Source: Caldilineaceae bacterium (lineage in GTDB: Bacteria > Chloroflexota > Anaerolineae > Caldilineales > Caldilineaceae). Taken from it: a stretch of 64,000 nucleotides of DNA. Position numbers and translations under genes: made by a program. The notes beneath the pieces are model-generated. The model ran no database searches. It was not told where the DNA came from and worked only from the letters and a program-made list of their open reading frames with translations. The DNA lies in contig JADLDO010000014.1 of assembly GCA_020846635.1 (NCBI GenBank), forward strand, positions 124,001 through 188,000, in the 5' to 3' direction. Positions 34,896 through 43,943 of this stretch are shown in pieces. Numbering within the stretch: the stretch's first letter is position 1; every line of letters begins with the position of its first letter.

Positions 34896-35897
34896 CTACG
34901 GATAGAGCGTACACCGCACCTTATGCCCCGGCTCAACTTCCAGCAGCTCAACAGGTTCAAAGCATGCGGCTCGCTTGGGTGCCGGACAGCGCGGCGCAAA
35001 GGCACAGCCGGGCAGTATGGTCAAAGAATCCGGCACAGAGCCCGGAATGGGCGTCAATCGCTCTTTGGTACGTTGGCCCAGCCGGGGGATCGACCGCATA
35101 AGACCCACCGTATAGGGATGCAGGGGGCGGCGGAAAATCGTGCGCACATCACCACTTTCGACGATTTTGCCCATATACATGACCGCGACATCATCTGCCA
35201 TTTCCGCAATCACACCGAGATCATGGGTAATGATCAAGATCGCCATGCCCAGTTCTTGTTGCAGCGACTTCATCAATTCGAGAATTTGCGCTTGGATGGT
35301 GACATCCAGCGCCGTGGTCGGCTCATCGGCGATCAGCAGGCGCGGGTTACATGAGAGCGCCATTGCGATCATGGCGCGTTGGCGCATCCCGCCCGAAAAG
35401 TGATGCGGATATTCGTCAAAACGCTGGCTGGCATTGGGAATGCCCACCTGCTCCAGCAGCCGGATCGTGCGCAGCCGCGCCTCCTGCTTATCGACATGCT
35501 GGTGCAGCGCCACAGCTTCGGCAATTTGCGCGCCAATGGTGTAGACAGGTGAAAAGGAGGTCAGCGGCTCTTGGAAGATCATCGAGATCTCATTGCCGCG
35601 GATGGAGCGGATCATTGCGCCATCAGGGTTCAGGCGCGTCATATCGACGACATCTCCCCCATTGCGTTGGAAGAGGATTTCGCCGCCGACAATCCGGCTC
35701 GTACGCGGGGGCAGAAGGCGCAGAATGGACGCTGCCGTCACACTCTTGCCACAACCGGACTCTCCCACCAGCCCCAATGTGCGCCCTGGTGCGATGGTAA
35801 AAGAGACGCCATCCACCGCGCGCACCTCACCATCCATCGTATCAAAATAGGTCTGCAGCTCCTGAATTTGGAGCAGAAATGAATCTTCAGTTGCCAT
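34896..35897 (-). CDS. oppD: Oligopeptide ABC transporter ATP-binding protein, OppD type
   Basis: This 333-residue ATPase has Walker [10 protein letters not shown], the signature [15 protein letters not shown], Walker B LLIADE, a His in IITHDLGV and the C-terminal cysteine-containing motif [13 protein letters not shown] instead of FSGGQ is the usual OppD variant. Together with OppF it drives the permeases encoded just upstream, and it may also serve the two Opp-type systems elsewhere in the window that have no ATPase genes. Confidence 0.92.
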   Translation of the reverse strand: MATEDSFLLQIQELQTYFDTMDGEVRAVDGVSFTIAPGRTLGLVGESGCGKSVTAASILRLLPPRTSRIVGGEILFQRNGGDVVDMTRLNPDGAMIRSIRGNEISMIFQEPLTSFSPVYTIGAQIAEAVALHQHVDKQEARLRTIRLLEQVGIPNASQRFDEYPHHFSGGMRQRAMIAMALSCNPRLLIADEPTTALDVTIQAQILELMKSLQQELGMAILIITHDLGVIAEMADDVAVMYMGKIVESGDVRTIFRRPLHPYTVGLMRSIPRLGQRTKERLTPIPGSVPDSLTILPGCAFAPRCPAPKRAACFEPVELLEVEPGHKVRCTLYP

Positions 35898-35959
35898 TCA
35901 AAGCTCTGTTCATTTGGATTTCCACAACAGGGTTCCTATGCCTTCCACACAGCCACGCC

Positions 35960-37162
35960 TTAGCGCGTGTAGGGATCAGACGCATCACGCAGGCCATCGC
36001 CCAGGAAGTTAAAGGCAAGAATGGCAGCCACGATGAAGATAACAGGCGTGAAAACCCAGGGATAGATAGCAATCGATTGGATATCCTGTACCTCTTGCAG
36101 CAGCACACCCCAACTGGTAATGGGGGGCTGTAACCCCAGACCGAGAAAACTCAGCGCCGTCTCAGCCAGGATCATCGAGGGCATTGAAAGCGTGGAGACC
36201 ACAATCACATGGCCGATACACGCCGGGATCAGGTGTTTAAAAATGATGCGTGAATTGCTTGCACCCATCAGCTTGGCCGCGGTGATGTAATCGTCGGTGC
36301 GCAGCGACAATACTTTGCCGCGCAACTGGCGCGCAAGCCACGTCCAACCAATCAGCGACAGAATAATGGTCACCGCAAAATAGGTCCACATCGGCGGCCA
36401 CGTCACCGGCACAGCAGCAGAAAGCGCCATCCACAAGGGGATGGACGGGAAAGAACGAATCAACTCAATCGAACGCTGGATCAAATCATCGATCCAGCCG
36501 CCGAAATATCCAGAGACAACACCCAGGATCGTGCCAAAGGTCAGGCTCATAAAGACGCCAACCAAGCCGATGGTCAGAGAAATTTGGCTGCCGATCAAAA
36601 TACGCGTCAACATATCTCGACCCTGACGATCAGTTCCCAACAAATTGATCGCCCCGCCATCGCTTTGAAAGAGATGGACATCGGCATCAATCAGTCCAAA
36701 CAACTTATACGGTTCACCCTTCGCAAAGAAACGCACAGGGTATTTTTCATCTACTTCTGCAATATAGGTACGCCGGAAGCTGACCGGATCCATCTCACTC
36801 CCGACCCCATAGACATAGGGGCCAAAAGTGCCATTGTCAAAGAAATGGATCGGCTGCGGCGGCAAATAGATGCGGTCCCGAAAGCGTGTGGAGAGGGTAT
36901 AGGGTGCAATGAAGTTGGCAAAGAGCGCAACCACATAAAACAGAAGCACGACAATACCACCCACCAGGGCAGCGCGGTTGCGGATGAATTTGCGCCACAT
37001 GAGCTGCGATTGCGACAAGGCATAGCGCGACTCATCCTCGCGCACGGCAATCTGCCCACCCGCACGCATGACAGCAGCGGCTTCTTCCGCTTCCAGTACA
37101 TGCCGCCGGTCAAGGTCGCGATAAAGTTCAAAGAGCTTTTCAGATTGAAGTGAGGAACTCAT
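35960..37162 (-). CDS. oppC: Oligopeptide ABC transporter permease, OppC type, with large loop
   Basis: At 400 residues this is about 100 longer than usual OppC. An insertion at about 95-185 after the first membrane helix (FANFIAPYTLSTRFRDRIYL and onward) includes a long extracytoplasmic loop seen in a subgroup of these permeases. The remaining five helices and the coupling segment MGASNSRIIFKHLIPA are standard, followed by ETALSFLGLGLQPP, a hallmark of OppC/DppC. The start overlaps the OppB stop by four bases (ATGA), so the two are coupled. Confidence 0.92.
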   Translation of the reverse strand: MSSSLQSEKLFELYRDLDRRHVLEAEEAAAVMRAGGQIAVREDESRYALSQSQLMWRKFIRNRAALVGGIVVLLFYVVALFANFIAPYTLSTRFRDRIYLPPQPIHFFDNGTFGPYVYGVGSEMDPVSFRRTYIAEVDEKYPVRFFAKGEPYKLFGLIDADVHLFQSDGGAINLLGTDRQGRDMLTRILIGSQISLTIGLVGVFMSLTFGTILGVVSGYFGGWIDDLIQRSIELIRSFPSIPLWMALSAAVPVTWPPMWTYFAVTIILSLIGWTWLARQLRGKVLSLRTDDYITAAKLMGASNSRIIFKHLIPACIGHVIVVSTLSMPSMILAETALSFLGLGLQPPITSWGVLLQEVQDIQSIAIYPWVFTPVIFIVAAILAFNFLGDGLRDASDPYTR

Positions 37163-38142
37163 TGGTATGCAATCCTGGGGTCAACTGCCGCCAACAAAAC
37201 GTCAGCAATAAGGTTAGCCACCATCAAAATGAGCGTCATAAAGAGAAGAAAGGTCCCTGCCAGATACATATCTTGCGTCTGTAATGCCCGCAAAAAGAGA
37301 GGCCCCGTCGTCGGCAAAGACATCACAATGCCGACCAGTGCCGATTCAGAAATAATCTTGGGAATCTCCAACGCCAACACACTGATCAGGGGATTAATCG
37401 CCACGCGCACACCATATCGCATCACGACATCGCGCTCTCTCAAGCCCTTTGCGCGTGCGGTGGTGATGTACTGCTGCCCCATCACATCGAGCAGGCTGCT
37501 GCGCATAATACGCTGCAACTGTGCCGTACTCGCCAACCCCAAAATGATCGCCGGCGGCCAGAGATGATTCCAATAGCTCCAGATCTTTTCCCAGGAAAGG
37601 GGCGCGTTACGCAGCTCCGTCGCAATCACACCGCCCACGTCAATACGCAGCACGATGGCACCGACAAAGAGCCATACGAGCGCGAGCAAGAACCCAGGCA
37701 ATGACAACCCTAGAAAGCCAAAGAAGGAGAGCGCATTGTCACCAAACGAATATTGATGGGTGGCGGAATAAATACCCACCGGAATCGCATAGCTAATCGT
37801 AATCAGCAGCGAGAGTGTTCCCAAAAGAATTGTATAGTTCAGGCGGTCACGCACCAAAGGCCACACAGGGCTGTTCCACTCCAGCGACCAGCCGAAATCA
37901 CCTTCAGGGAAGCCTTGAATCCACTTGAGATACTGGACATGAATGGGCTGATCCAGTCCATAGCGCAGCCGCAAAATGTCATAGGTCCGTGCATCACCAC
38001 CGCCACCCGTTTCGGCAACCATCGCTTGCAGACTGGTAAAGTAGTCACCCGGAGGCAACTGGATGATCACAAACGTAATGATCGACACCAGAAAGAGCAG
38101 AGGAATCATGGCGATCAGACGGCGGAGAATATAAGCTAACAA
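37159..38142 (-). CDS. oppB: Oligopeptide ABC transporter permease, OppB type
   Basis: The 327-residue membrane protein opens with the OppB pattern LAYILRRLIAMIPLLFLVSI and LPPGDY, then a periplasmic loop and five more helices. The coupling region TTARAKGLRERDVVMRYGVR is the permease signature that contacts the ATPases. It lies 83 bases from the binding-protein gene; that gap contains a hairpin (38175-38215). Confidence 0.93.
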   Translation of the reverse strand: MLAYILRRLIAMIPLLFLVSIITFVIIQLPPGDYFTSLQAMVAETGGGGDARTYDILRLRYGLDQPIHVQYLKWIQGFPEGDFGWSLEWNSPVWPLVRDRLNYTILLGTLSLLITISYAIPVGIYSATHQYSFGDNALSFFGFLGLSLPGFLLALVWLFVGAIVLRIDVGGVIATELRNAPLSWEKIWSYWNHLWPPAIILGLASTAQLQRIMRSSLLDVMGQQYITTARAKGLRERDVVMRYGVRVAINPLISVLALEIPKIISESALVGIVMSLPTTGPLFLRALQTQDMYLAGTFLLFMTLILMVANLIADVLLAAVDPRIAYQ

Positions 38143-38174
38143 AGGCGCTCCTTTCGCGCTCGGATTGCGGTATT

Positions 38175-38215
38175 ACTGTGGGCGGCAGCAGATGTGCTGT
38201 GCTGCCACCCACAGT
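38175..38215 (-). terminator. Intercistronic hairpin between the binding protein and OppB
   Basis: ACTGTGGGCGGCAGCA (38175-38190) pairs with TGCTGCCACCCACAGT (38200-38215), 15 of 16 pairs, over a nine-base loop. No T-run follows. It probably stabilises the upstream binding-protein mRNA or attenuates readthrough. Confidence 0.6.
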
Positions 38216-38225
38216 CTACGAGCCT

Positions 38226-40256
38226 CTATTCCTCGTCACCAAAATAGTAGTGACTTGGGTCTTGCGTGCCGGGAGCCATAATGATCCAGTCGCCGACAAA
38301 GCTCTGGTCCATAATGACGTTGTGGAAGTTGTTCTTGGCAATCACAAGCGCCGGTGACATGCCAACCGTTGGGATAACAAAGAGCTGTTCGGTGGCAAGC
38401 CGGACGATCTGCTTGCCGATCTCCACCTGTTGTGCAGAATCAACCGTTGTGCGGTATTGATCGTACAGGTCCATCACCTCTTTGAAGTACGCCGGGGGTT
38501 CTTCACCGTCTGTGCCACCACTCTTATACCAAATGCCAAAAGAGGGTGCCATCCAGGAGCGTTCGTCAAAGGGGAACTGGTAGACGGGATCGACCATCGG
38601 CACAAGGCCACGGTCTGTACCCCAGGTCGCGATCATGACCTCATTCGCTATGGCGCGCGGCCAGTAGATGTCACGAGTCATGCTGCGGATGCTGGTCTTC
38701 AGACCAATATCGTTCCAGTTTTCCGCCACCAGCTCGATAACATCCAATGCGGCCCCGGTGTCCTGTGTTTCGATGACCAAGTCGATCACGGTGCCATCTT
38801 CAAAGGTGCGGAAACCGTCTGCCCCTACCGGCAGCCCGATTTCATCCAGCAACGCTTTGGACTGATCAGGATCGAACTCGCCATAGAGATTCACGATATC
38901 CTCTTGGAAGTAGGGCGAGGCATCGACCACGGTCGTGGTGCGCGGGGTGCCTTGTCCCAAGTAGGCAATCTCGTTAATCAGATCACGGTCAATCGCATGG
39001 GAGAGTGCAACGCGGAAGTCCACATTCTGGAAAAGCTCGCGGTAGACCGGGTCAGAATAGCTCTGGTTGGGCATAAAGCTCAGATTCGAAGCGGATGCAC
39101 TCGACCACAGCCCCACACGGTAATCACCCGCTTCCGCATTCTCCTGGAAGACGGTGATCTTGGAGAAGTCCATGCCGCGAGACTGCATGTCAATGTCGCC
39201 TGCCAGCGCCATGAGGTTGATCGCCTCGTTGTCGGCAACAAGCTCAAAGTGTACTTGGTCGATATACGGCAGTTGTCTGCCCTCAATATCAACCTTCCAA
39301 TAGTAAGGGTTGCGGGTCGCCAGCATCTCGGTGCCACCCGGCTCAAACTCGGTGATGACCCATGGCATCATCACGGGGCGTTCGGTGTTGAAGTCGTTTG
39401 CCATATCTTCAAACATGGCATAGTCGGTATATTCATCGTTGTACTTGGGGTGGAACTGCTCCAAGTAATGGCGCGGGGCAAAGAAGCCAAAGCGTTCAAA
39501 AGCCAGCGGCCATTGGTTGCCATGAAACGCGAGCCCAACCGTTTCCGCTAAACCATTCGGGCCGGCAAATTTCAGCTTGATCGTCACATCATCAATGACT
39601 TCCAGCGTCATCGGTTCGCCATTGACCACCCACTCCGCATGGGGAGTCGGCGTGATATTGGTGTCTAGCTCAATATCTTCCCACCAAAAGACGATGTCAT
39701 CCGTCGTAAAGGGCGCGCCATCCGACCACTTCAAGCCCTCGCGCAGCACCAATGTCAATTCAGTGCCATCCTCGTTGAACGACCATTCTTTGGCAAGTCC
39801 GGGCTGCACAGGATCGCTTGGGTTACGCGGCCAGCGCAGTATCGGGTCATAGTTGATACGCCCATAGGCATGGAAATCGGCGATTCCCTTGAAGGCACGT
39901 CGCCAAGTGCCACCATACTGACCGACAGACTCAATCGGCTCCACGACCAGCGGCTCGGCGGGCAGTCGTTCCTCAAGAGGCGGCAGCTCGCCGGCAGCGA
40001 CCATAGCCGCCAACATGGGAGCCTCTTTCGCATCAGCATCAGCCGGTGCTTCCGCCGCTGCTTCCTCTGCCGCGGGTTCGGTCGCCTCTGCTTCGGCTTC
40101 CTCGGCATCAGCCGGTGCTTCCGCAGCGGGAGCCTCGACATCGGGTGCTTCAGGCGTTACGTCTGGCAGTGTCGGGCGAGCACCACATGCGGCTACCAAA
40201 AGTAGCGTGAGCAGCAGCGCAAGCGCAGTCGCCAGATGGCGTGCAGGCTTGGTCAT
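38226..40256 (-). CDS. Oligopeptide-type ABC substrate-binding lipoprotein (SBP_bac_5)
   Basis: The 676-residue lipoprotein has signal and lipobox LVAAC (Cys24), then a Glu/Ala/Pro-rich linker (about 30-95). The large SBP_bac_5 domain follows: WRRAFKGIADFHAYG, AKEWSFNEDGTELTLVLREG, KWSDGAPFTTDDIVFWWED and FRVALSHAIDRDLINE are diagnostic. These proteins bind peptides, or in related groups oligosaccharides or nickel; the solute is not readable here. It is the first gene of an operon with a sigma-70 promoter and operator-like sites (40415-40450) and the AGGAGG ribosome site just before the start. Confidence 0.92.
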   Translation of the reverse strand: MTKPARHLATALALLLTLLLVAACGARPTLPDVTPEAPDVEAPAAEAPADAEEAEAEATEPAAEEAAAEAPADADAKEAPMLAAMVAAGELPPLEERLPAEPLVVEPIESVGQYGGTWRRAFKGIADFHAYGRINYDPILRWPRNPSDPVQPGLAKEWSFNEDGTELTLVLREGLKWSDGAPFTTDDIVFWWEDIELDTNITPTPHAEWVVNGEPMTLEVIDDVTIKLKFAGPNGLAETVGLAFHGNQWPLAFERFGFFAPRHYLEQFHPKYNDEYTDYAMFEDMANDFNTERPVMMPWVITEFEPGGTEMLATRNPYYWKVDIEGRQLPYIDQVHFELVADNEAINLMALAGDIDMQSRGMDFSKITVFQENAEAGDYRVGLWSSASASNLSFMPNQSYSDPVYRELFQNVDFRVALSHAIDRDLINEIAYLGQGTPRTTTVVDASPYFQEDIVNLYGEFDPDQSKALLDEIGLPVGADGFRTFEDGTVIDLVIETQDTGAALDVIELVAENWNDIGLKTSIRSMTRDIYWPRAIANEVMIATWGTDRGLVPMVDPVYQFPFDERSWMAPSFGIWYKSGGTDGEEPPAYFKEVMDLYDQYRTTVDSAQQVEIGKQIVRLATEQLFVIPTVGMSPALVIAKNNFHNVIMDQSFVGDWIIMAPGTQDPSHYYFGDEE

Positions 40257-40298
40257 TGATTCCTCCTAGGTGGTCTATGCGATTGTGTGATATACGGT

Positions 40299-40335
40299 TG
40301 TGTGAGTAAAAACCAATGTGTGAGTAAAACCAATG
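40299..40335. repeat. Tandem repeats in the 5' leader of the Opp operon
   Basis: TGTGTGAGTAAAAACCAATG (40299-40318) is followed by TGTGTGAGTAAAACCAATG (40317-40335), with a third partial copy, TTGTGTGA, at about 40283. They lie in the transcribed leader, between the promoter and the start codon. Confidence 0.65.
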
Positions 40336-40355
40336 GATGAAGTACGTTCATCGTT

Positions 40356-40393
40356 GCCCGGCTTTATACAACCTGGTAGGGAGTTTGCCGGGC
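40356..40393 (-). promoter_or_regulatory. Hairpin in the 5' leader of the Opp operon
   Basis: GCCCGGC (40356-40362) and GCCGGGC (40387-40393) are perfect complements; a smaller GATGAA/TTCATC hairpin (40336-40352) sits beside them. The leader is therefore structured, which may affect translation or stability. Confidence 0.45.
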
Positions 40394-40414
40394 GGACGAT
40401 AGAATCGTGGGCTA

Positions 40415-40450
40415 ACTCTACTAAACGTTTTACATCCTGTCAAACGCTTA
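40415..40450 (-). promoter_or_regulatory. Promoter with overlapping LacI-type operator sites, Opp operon
   Basis: On the minus strand TTGACA (40438-40443) and TAGAGT (40415-40420) are 17 bases apart. The spacer contains the palindrome AAACGTTT (40423-40430), the CG-centred core typical of LacI-family operators. A similar AAACGCTT (40442-40449) overlaps the -35 box, 19 bases away centre to centre. A repressor bound here would block RNA polymerase. Confidence 0.65.
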
Positions 40451-40478
40451 GATTTGGAATGGCAAAGAGATGAGTGGA

Positions 40479-41636
40479 TCAACTCTTGATCCGGTTTTCC
40501 TCGATATATTCCCAATTGATCTCATAGCCCATTCCTGGGGCTTGGGGCAGGTGGACATAGCCCTCGGCATCCATCGCATCGCCCAACGAATGCAAATAGG
40601 GTGGCGGCGTCTCGTAGTCCATGCCCGGAGCCAACAACCCGCGCTCGTAATATTCGCACACATCTTCGCTGGTGGAGCCGAGGACTTGTAAATTGGCAAA
40701 GCCACTCATATGCACCTCGCACCTCACCCCAAATGCTTCGGCAATCGCCGCCATCTTCTTCTGCCCCGTAATGCCACCGCGCAGCACATCCATGCGTGTC
40801 ATATCCGACGCACCCCGCCGGATCCATTCGGCACGTGTATAGATGCTGCCCGCGGCAATCTCCGGCGACAGGATCGGAATCTCCAACTCGCGACAGAGCT
40901 TCTCATAGGTCGCCACCCGGTATTCAGGCATGGGATGCTCATACCAATAGAAATTGAGCTTCTCCAACTCGCGCCCCACGCGGAAGGCTTCCTCATAGGT
41001 ACGATAGGTCCCCCACGGATCAAAGCTCAACACCATATCATCGCCCACTGCCTCACGCACCAAGTGACAGAGTTCAATATCTTGCACAATGTGCGAAGGG
41101 CGGCCTGGGTCCGGCTGCTTCTTCACCGGGTCCCAGAAATAGTAAGGATGGATTTTATAGTGCGTATACCCCTGTTGCTTGCAATCCAAAGCGTGCTGGG
41201 CATAATCTTCAGGCGACCCCATGTTGGGATAGGTGCTGGCATACGCCTTCACCTTGTCACGACAGCCTCCTAGCAGCTTATACAGAGGCAGCCCAAAATG
41301 GCGCGCTTGCAGATCCCAAAGCGCCATATCAATCACGCTGATCAAATTTTCTTCCACGTTGGCGACCCACAGCCAATGCCAGAATTTTTCACGGTCAAAT
41401 GGATCATGTCCGAGCAGCAACTGCTTCAGACGCCCTTGCAAGGTCGCACGCTGATCCGGGGTAAGGCCATCCGCGTCGCCATGACCATGCCCGCCAAAGT
41501 AATATCCCTCTGCGCCCTCGTCACTGATGATCTTGGTCAACGTCTGAACGGCTTCAACTTCAGGCAACACTTCACCAGCCCTGAAGCCTTGTCGTTTGAC
41601 GCGGAACGGGATGACTTGCAAATCAACGATCTTCAT
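40479..41636 (-). CDS. Enolase-superfamily enzyme, mandelate racemase/muconate lactonizing type
   Basis: The 385-residue protein has the capping domain (1-125) and the barrel. Metal ligands are Asp206 (SFDPWG), Glu233 (WYEHP) and Glu259 (LSPEIAAG); the second-strand base region is KIHP with Lys161, and a general His309 lies in EVHMSG. Members abstract the proton next to a carboxylate, often dehydrating acid sugars. The gene lies before the DapA-like and Gfo/Idh genes in the minus-strand order and has the good ribosome site GAGGAG. An acid-sugar or related hydroxy-acid substrate is likely, but the exact compound is not known. Confidence 0.85.
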   Translation of the reverse strand: MKIVDLQVIPFRVKRQGFRAGEVLPEVEAVQTLTKIISDEGAEGYYFGGHGHGDADGLTPDQRATLQGRLKQLLLGHDPFDREKFWHWLWVANVEENLISVIDMALWDLQARHFGLPLYKLLGGCRDKVKAYASTYPNMGSPEDYAQHALDCKQQGYTHYKIHPYYFWDPVKKQPDPGRPSHIVQDIELCHLVREAVGDDMVLSFDPWGTYRTYEEAFRVGRELEKLNFYWYEHPMPEYRVATYEKLCRELEIPILSPEIAAGSIYTRAEWIRRGASDMTRMDVLRGGITGQKKMAAIAEAFGVRCEVHMSGFANLQVLGSTSEDVCEYYERGLLAPGMDYETPPPYLHSLGDAMDAEGYVHLPQAPGMGYEINWEYIEENRIKS

Positions 41637-41707
41637 GCCAAACTCCTCTAATTCTGGGGATCTGTCACTTGGGATTACACTGCAAAAGTAAGTATGTTGG
41701 CGTTAAT

Positions 41708-41736
41708 CCTCCTGAAAGCTTGAAGCTTCCAGGAGG
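41708..41736. repeat. Extragenic palindrome, copy C of a four-copy family
   Basis: CCTCCTGAAAGCTT (41708-41721) pairs with AAGCTTCCAGGAGG (41723-41736), 13 of 14 positions, and has the shortest loop of the four. It lies between the DapA-like and enolase-superfamily genes. Confidence 0.6.
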
Positions 41737-41768
41737 GTGGTGACGATAGGATGATGGGTAGCGGGCTG

Positions 41769-42683
41769 CTAGAGGCTGCCCACTGGATAAAGCTCGCCGA
41801 TCAAATCCTGCAACTCGCGCTGGGTCAAGTCGTCAATGGCAGGCGCAGGGCTGCGTACTTTGGCAGTGGCAATGATCCCGCGCCGGCGCAGCAATTCCTT
41901 ATGCACATGATAGAAGATACCCGCTCCCTGGCTGGCGATGCGGTTCATAGGCGCGATCACCTGGTCAAAAACGGCGCGCGCCGTCACTTCATCTCCACTC
42001 TGCACCAACTTCCATACCTGTACAAACGCCTCCGGCTGCGAGCAAAAAGGCATGGTTCCCATCGAGCCGCGGCGCATCTCCTCGATAAAGTAGCCGCCGC
42101 CAGCCCCACCAAAAACCGTCAACTGATCGCCCGCCTCCGCCACCATCGCCGCAACCTTATTGGTGATGGGTACGGTCTCTACCTTGATATAACGCACCCA
42201 CTCACAGGACTCCGCAATTTGCCGCGCCAGCGATGCACTGATCGGCGCGCTTGGCACATCCTGCAAGAAGATGGGAATTTTCACGGCATCAGAGATCGCA
42301 CGATAATATTCCAGCACCTCAGCAGGGCCGGCAGGCATAAAGGCAGGCGGAATCACCATCAACGCGTCTGCCCCCAATGCTTCGGCGCGGCAACTATACT
42401 GCACAGCCAAATTAGTGCCAGGAGCGCCGGTGTTGATGACCACAGGCACACGCTGGCGCACCTGGCTCACCACAATCTCCGTTACGACGTCCCGTTCATG
42501 TTCCGAAAGCTTGAAGATTTCGCTGCCCAGTGCCACGCCGAGACCATGCACGCCGGCATCAATGTTAAAGTCAATCAGGCGGCGCAGGCTTTCTTCGTCA
42601 ATCCTGCCCTGCTCGTCAAAGGGGGTAACCAGGATAGGAAACACGCCTTGCATGCTTCCTGGACCATTCTCTGAAGTCATCAA
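41769..42683 (-). CDS. DapA/NAL superfamily aldolase or dehydratase
   Basis: The 304-residue barrel protein has the Schiff-base lysine at Lys167 in RYIKVE, and the early strand GVFPILVTPFDEQGRID with GVHGLGVALGSE binding the keto-acid carboxylate. The usual catalytic Tyr of the LYNxP motif is replaced: the strand reads IFLQDVPS, with Gln141 and Asp142. A DapA or sialic-acid lyase role is therefore unlikely; it may be a dehydratase or aldolase on a keto-acid sugar. Its stop is 132 bases from the enolase-superfamily gene and its start 95 bases from the Gfo/Idh stop, so all three could be one transcript. Confidence 0.82.
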   Translation of the reverse strand: MMTSENGPGSMQGVFPILVTPFDEQGRIDEESLRRLIDFNIDAGVHGLGVALGSEIFKLSEHERDVVTEIVVSQVRQRVPVVINTGAPGTNLAVQYSCRAEALGADALMVIPPAFMPAGPAEVLEYYRAISDAVKIPIFLQDVPSAPISASLARQIAESCEWVRYIKVETVPITNKVAAMVAEAGDQLTVFGGAGGGYFIEEMRRGSMGTMPFCSQPEAFVQVWKLVQSGDEVTARAVFDQVIAPMNRIASQGAGIFYHVHKELLRRRGIIATAKVRSPAPAIDDLTQRELQDLIGELYPVGSL

Positions 42684-42778
42684 TTTCGCTCCAATCTCGG
42701 CGTAAAGCTTGTATATTCTTGGAAGTGGGGTAGATTTTGGATAGAAGCCGGTTGCCTGGCTCGGGCAACAACTTGGGG

Positions 42779-43801
42779 TTATGTCAGTTGAATCACCTGA
42801 TTGCTTGCTGCCGATTCATATGCACTGTATACCAAGCGCATGGTCTTTAGATTATCTTCGCCGCTCGTCTCCGCGGGCCTGCCCGTCTGGAGTGACTGGA
42901 GAAGATGGGCGTTGCAGGGGACAATACTGGCGTGTGCCACGGCATAGCGTGGATCAGCCCATGCATACGTAGGAGGTGCATGGCGCTCGGCAGTGGTTCC
43001 TGCTGCCGTCGTCACCCGCAGCCACAAATCTGGAGCCAATTCAATCGTTCCCTTGCTCCCCTCAACTAAGATCAGCGTTTCTGGAAAGCACTGCCGCTCG
43101 ACATTGGACGAATAGCTGATGTCACAGGAGCAGATCAGATCGCCAATGCGCAGCATCGCTGAAGCCACATCTTCCCCTTTAATATCCGGGCGCGTGCGAT
43201 AGGTCTGTGCATAGATACTTTGCGGCTCACCAAAGAAAAAGCGCGCCAAATCAAAGAGATGGCTGCCCACATCGGTAAAGGCAAATCTCTCAAGCTCCTT
43301 AAGAAAAGGCTGATTTTCGAAGATCGCCGGCAAGCCATGAATAAATTGGATGCGAGCGCGGAAAGGATGGCCAATGATACCCGAGTCAAGAACCTCTTTC
43401 AAGGCGCGCATCGGCGTCTGCCAGCGGAAGTTTTCGTGAATCATAAAGGTCACACCCGCCGCGCGGCACGCTGCCACCATCGCCTGGCAGGTGGCATAAT
43501 CACCCGCCATCGGCTTCTGGCAAATGACAGGCACCTTGTACTTTGCCGCAAGCTGGACCAACGGCGCGTGGGCGGGAACTTCGGTGATGATATCAACAAA
43601 ATCCAGCTTTTCACGGCGAAAGAGTTCCTCTGCATCCCCATAGACACGCGGCACATGATACTTGGCCGCCGCTGCCTCGGCTTTGGCAACCGTACGATTG
43701 TAGAGCGCCACCAACTCCACACCACCTACCTCAAACCAGGCAGGGATCTGAAAATTCGACCAAAACCCAGTCCCTAACACGGCAAACTTCAAATCGGACA
43801 T
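42779..43801 (-). CDS. Gfo/Idh/MocA family oxidoreductase
   Basis: The 340-residue protein has an N-terminal NAD(P) Rossmann fold (FAVLGTGFWSNFQIPAW) and the family's C-terminal sheet domain. The conserved EKP motif is QKP here (PVICQKPMAG), still with the catalytic Lys. FTDVGSHLFDLARFF holds the D-x-x-x-H-x-x-D residues. It likely oxidises a hydroxyl of a sugar, acid sugar or inositol. It is the first gene after a promoter at 43933-43962 and an inverted repeat (43872-43894). A tiny reading frame with a strong ribosome site lies just upstream. Confidence 0.88.
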   Translation of the reverse strand: MSDLKFAVLGTGFWSNFQIPAWFEVGGVELVALYNRTVAKAEAAAAKYHVPRVYGDAEELFRREKLDFVDIITEVPAHAPLVQLAAKYKVPVICQKPMAGDYATCQAMVAACRAAGVTFMIHENFRWQTPMRALKEVLDSGIIGHPFRARIQFIHGLPAIFENQPFLKELERFAFTDVGSHLFDLARFFFGEPQSIYAQTYRTRPDIKGEDVASAMLRIGDLICSCDISYSSNVERQCFPETLILVEGSKGTIELAPDLWLRVTTAAGTTAERHAPPTYAWADPRYAVAHASIVPCNAHLLQSLQTGRPAETSGEDNLKTMRLVYSAYESAASNQVIQLT

Positions 43802-43812
43802 TACCTGCTCCC

Positions 43813-43854
43813 CTATAATTCGCGTTTTGTACCTCTCATCTTTTTCTGCGTCAT
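43813..43854 (-). CDS. Possible 13-codon leader peptide
   Basis: On the minus strand AGGAGGAG (43861-43868) stands six bases before ATG at 43854, and the frame MTQKKMRGTKREL ends with TAG eleven bases before the Gfo/Idh start. The Shine-Dalgarno match is among the strongest in the window for so short a frame. It may be a translated leader that couples or attenuates translation of the gene behind it. No composition clue points to a sensed amino acid apart from five Lys/Arg. Confidence 0.35.
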   Translation of the reverse strand: MTQKKMRGTKREL

Positions 43855-43871
43855 TTTGCTCTCCTCCTGCT

Positions 43872-43894
43872 GGTTTCGATGGAGATATCGAACC
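43872..43894. promoter_or_regulatory. Inverted repeat, candidate operator
   Basis: GGTTTCGAT (43872-43880) and ATCGAACC (43887-43894) are complements except for one unpaired base. The site lies about 30 bases downstream of the predicted transcription start, where a repressor would act as a roadblock. Confidence 0.4.
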
Positions 43895-43910
43895 TTAGTG
43901 TCCTCTCTGC

Positions 43911-43943
43911 GCCAACAGCCTACCATGCCAACAGTCTACCATG
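43911..43943. repeat. 17-base direct repeat around the -10 box
   Basis: GCCAACAGCCTACCATG (43911-43927) and GCCAACAGTCTACCATG (43927-43943) differ by one base and are offset by 16 bases. The minus-strand -10 box lies in the second copy. Confidence 0.6.
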
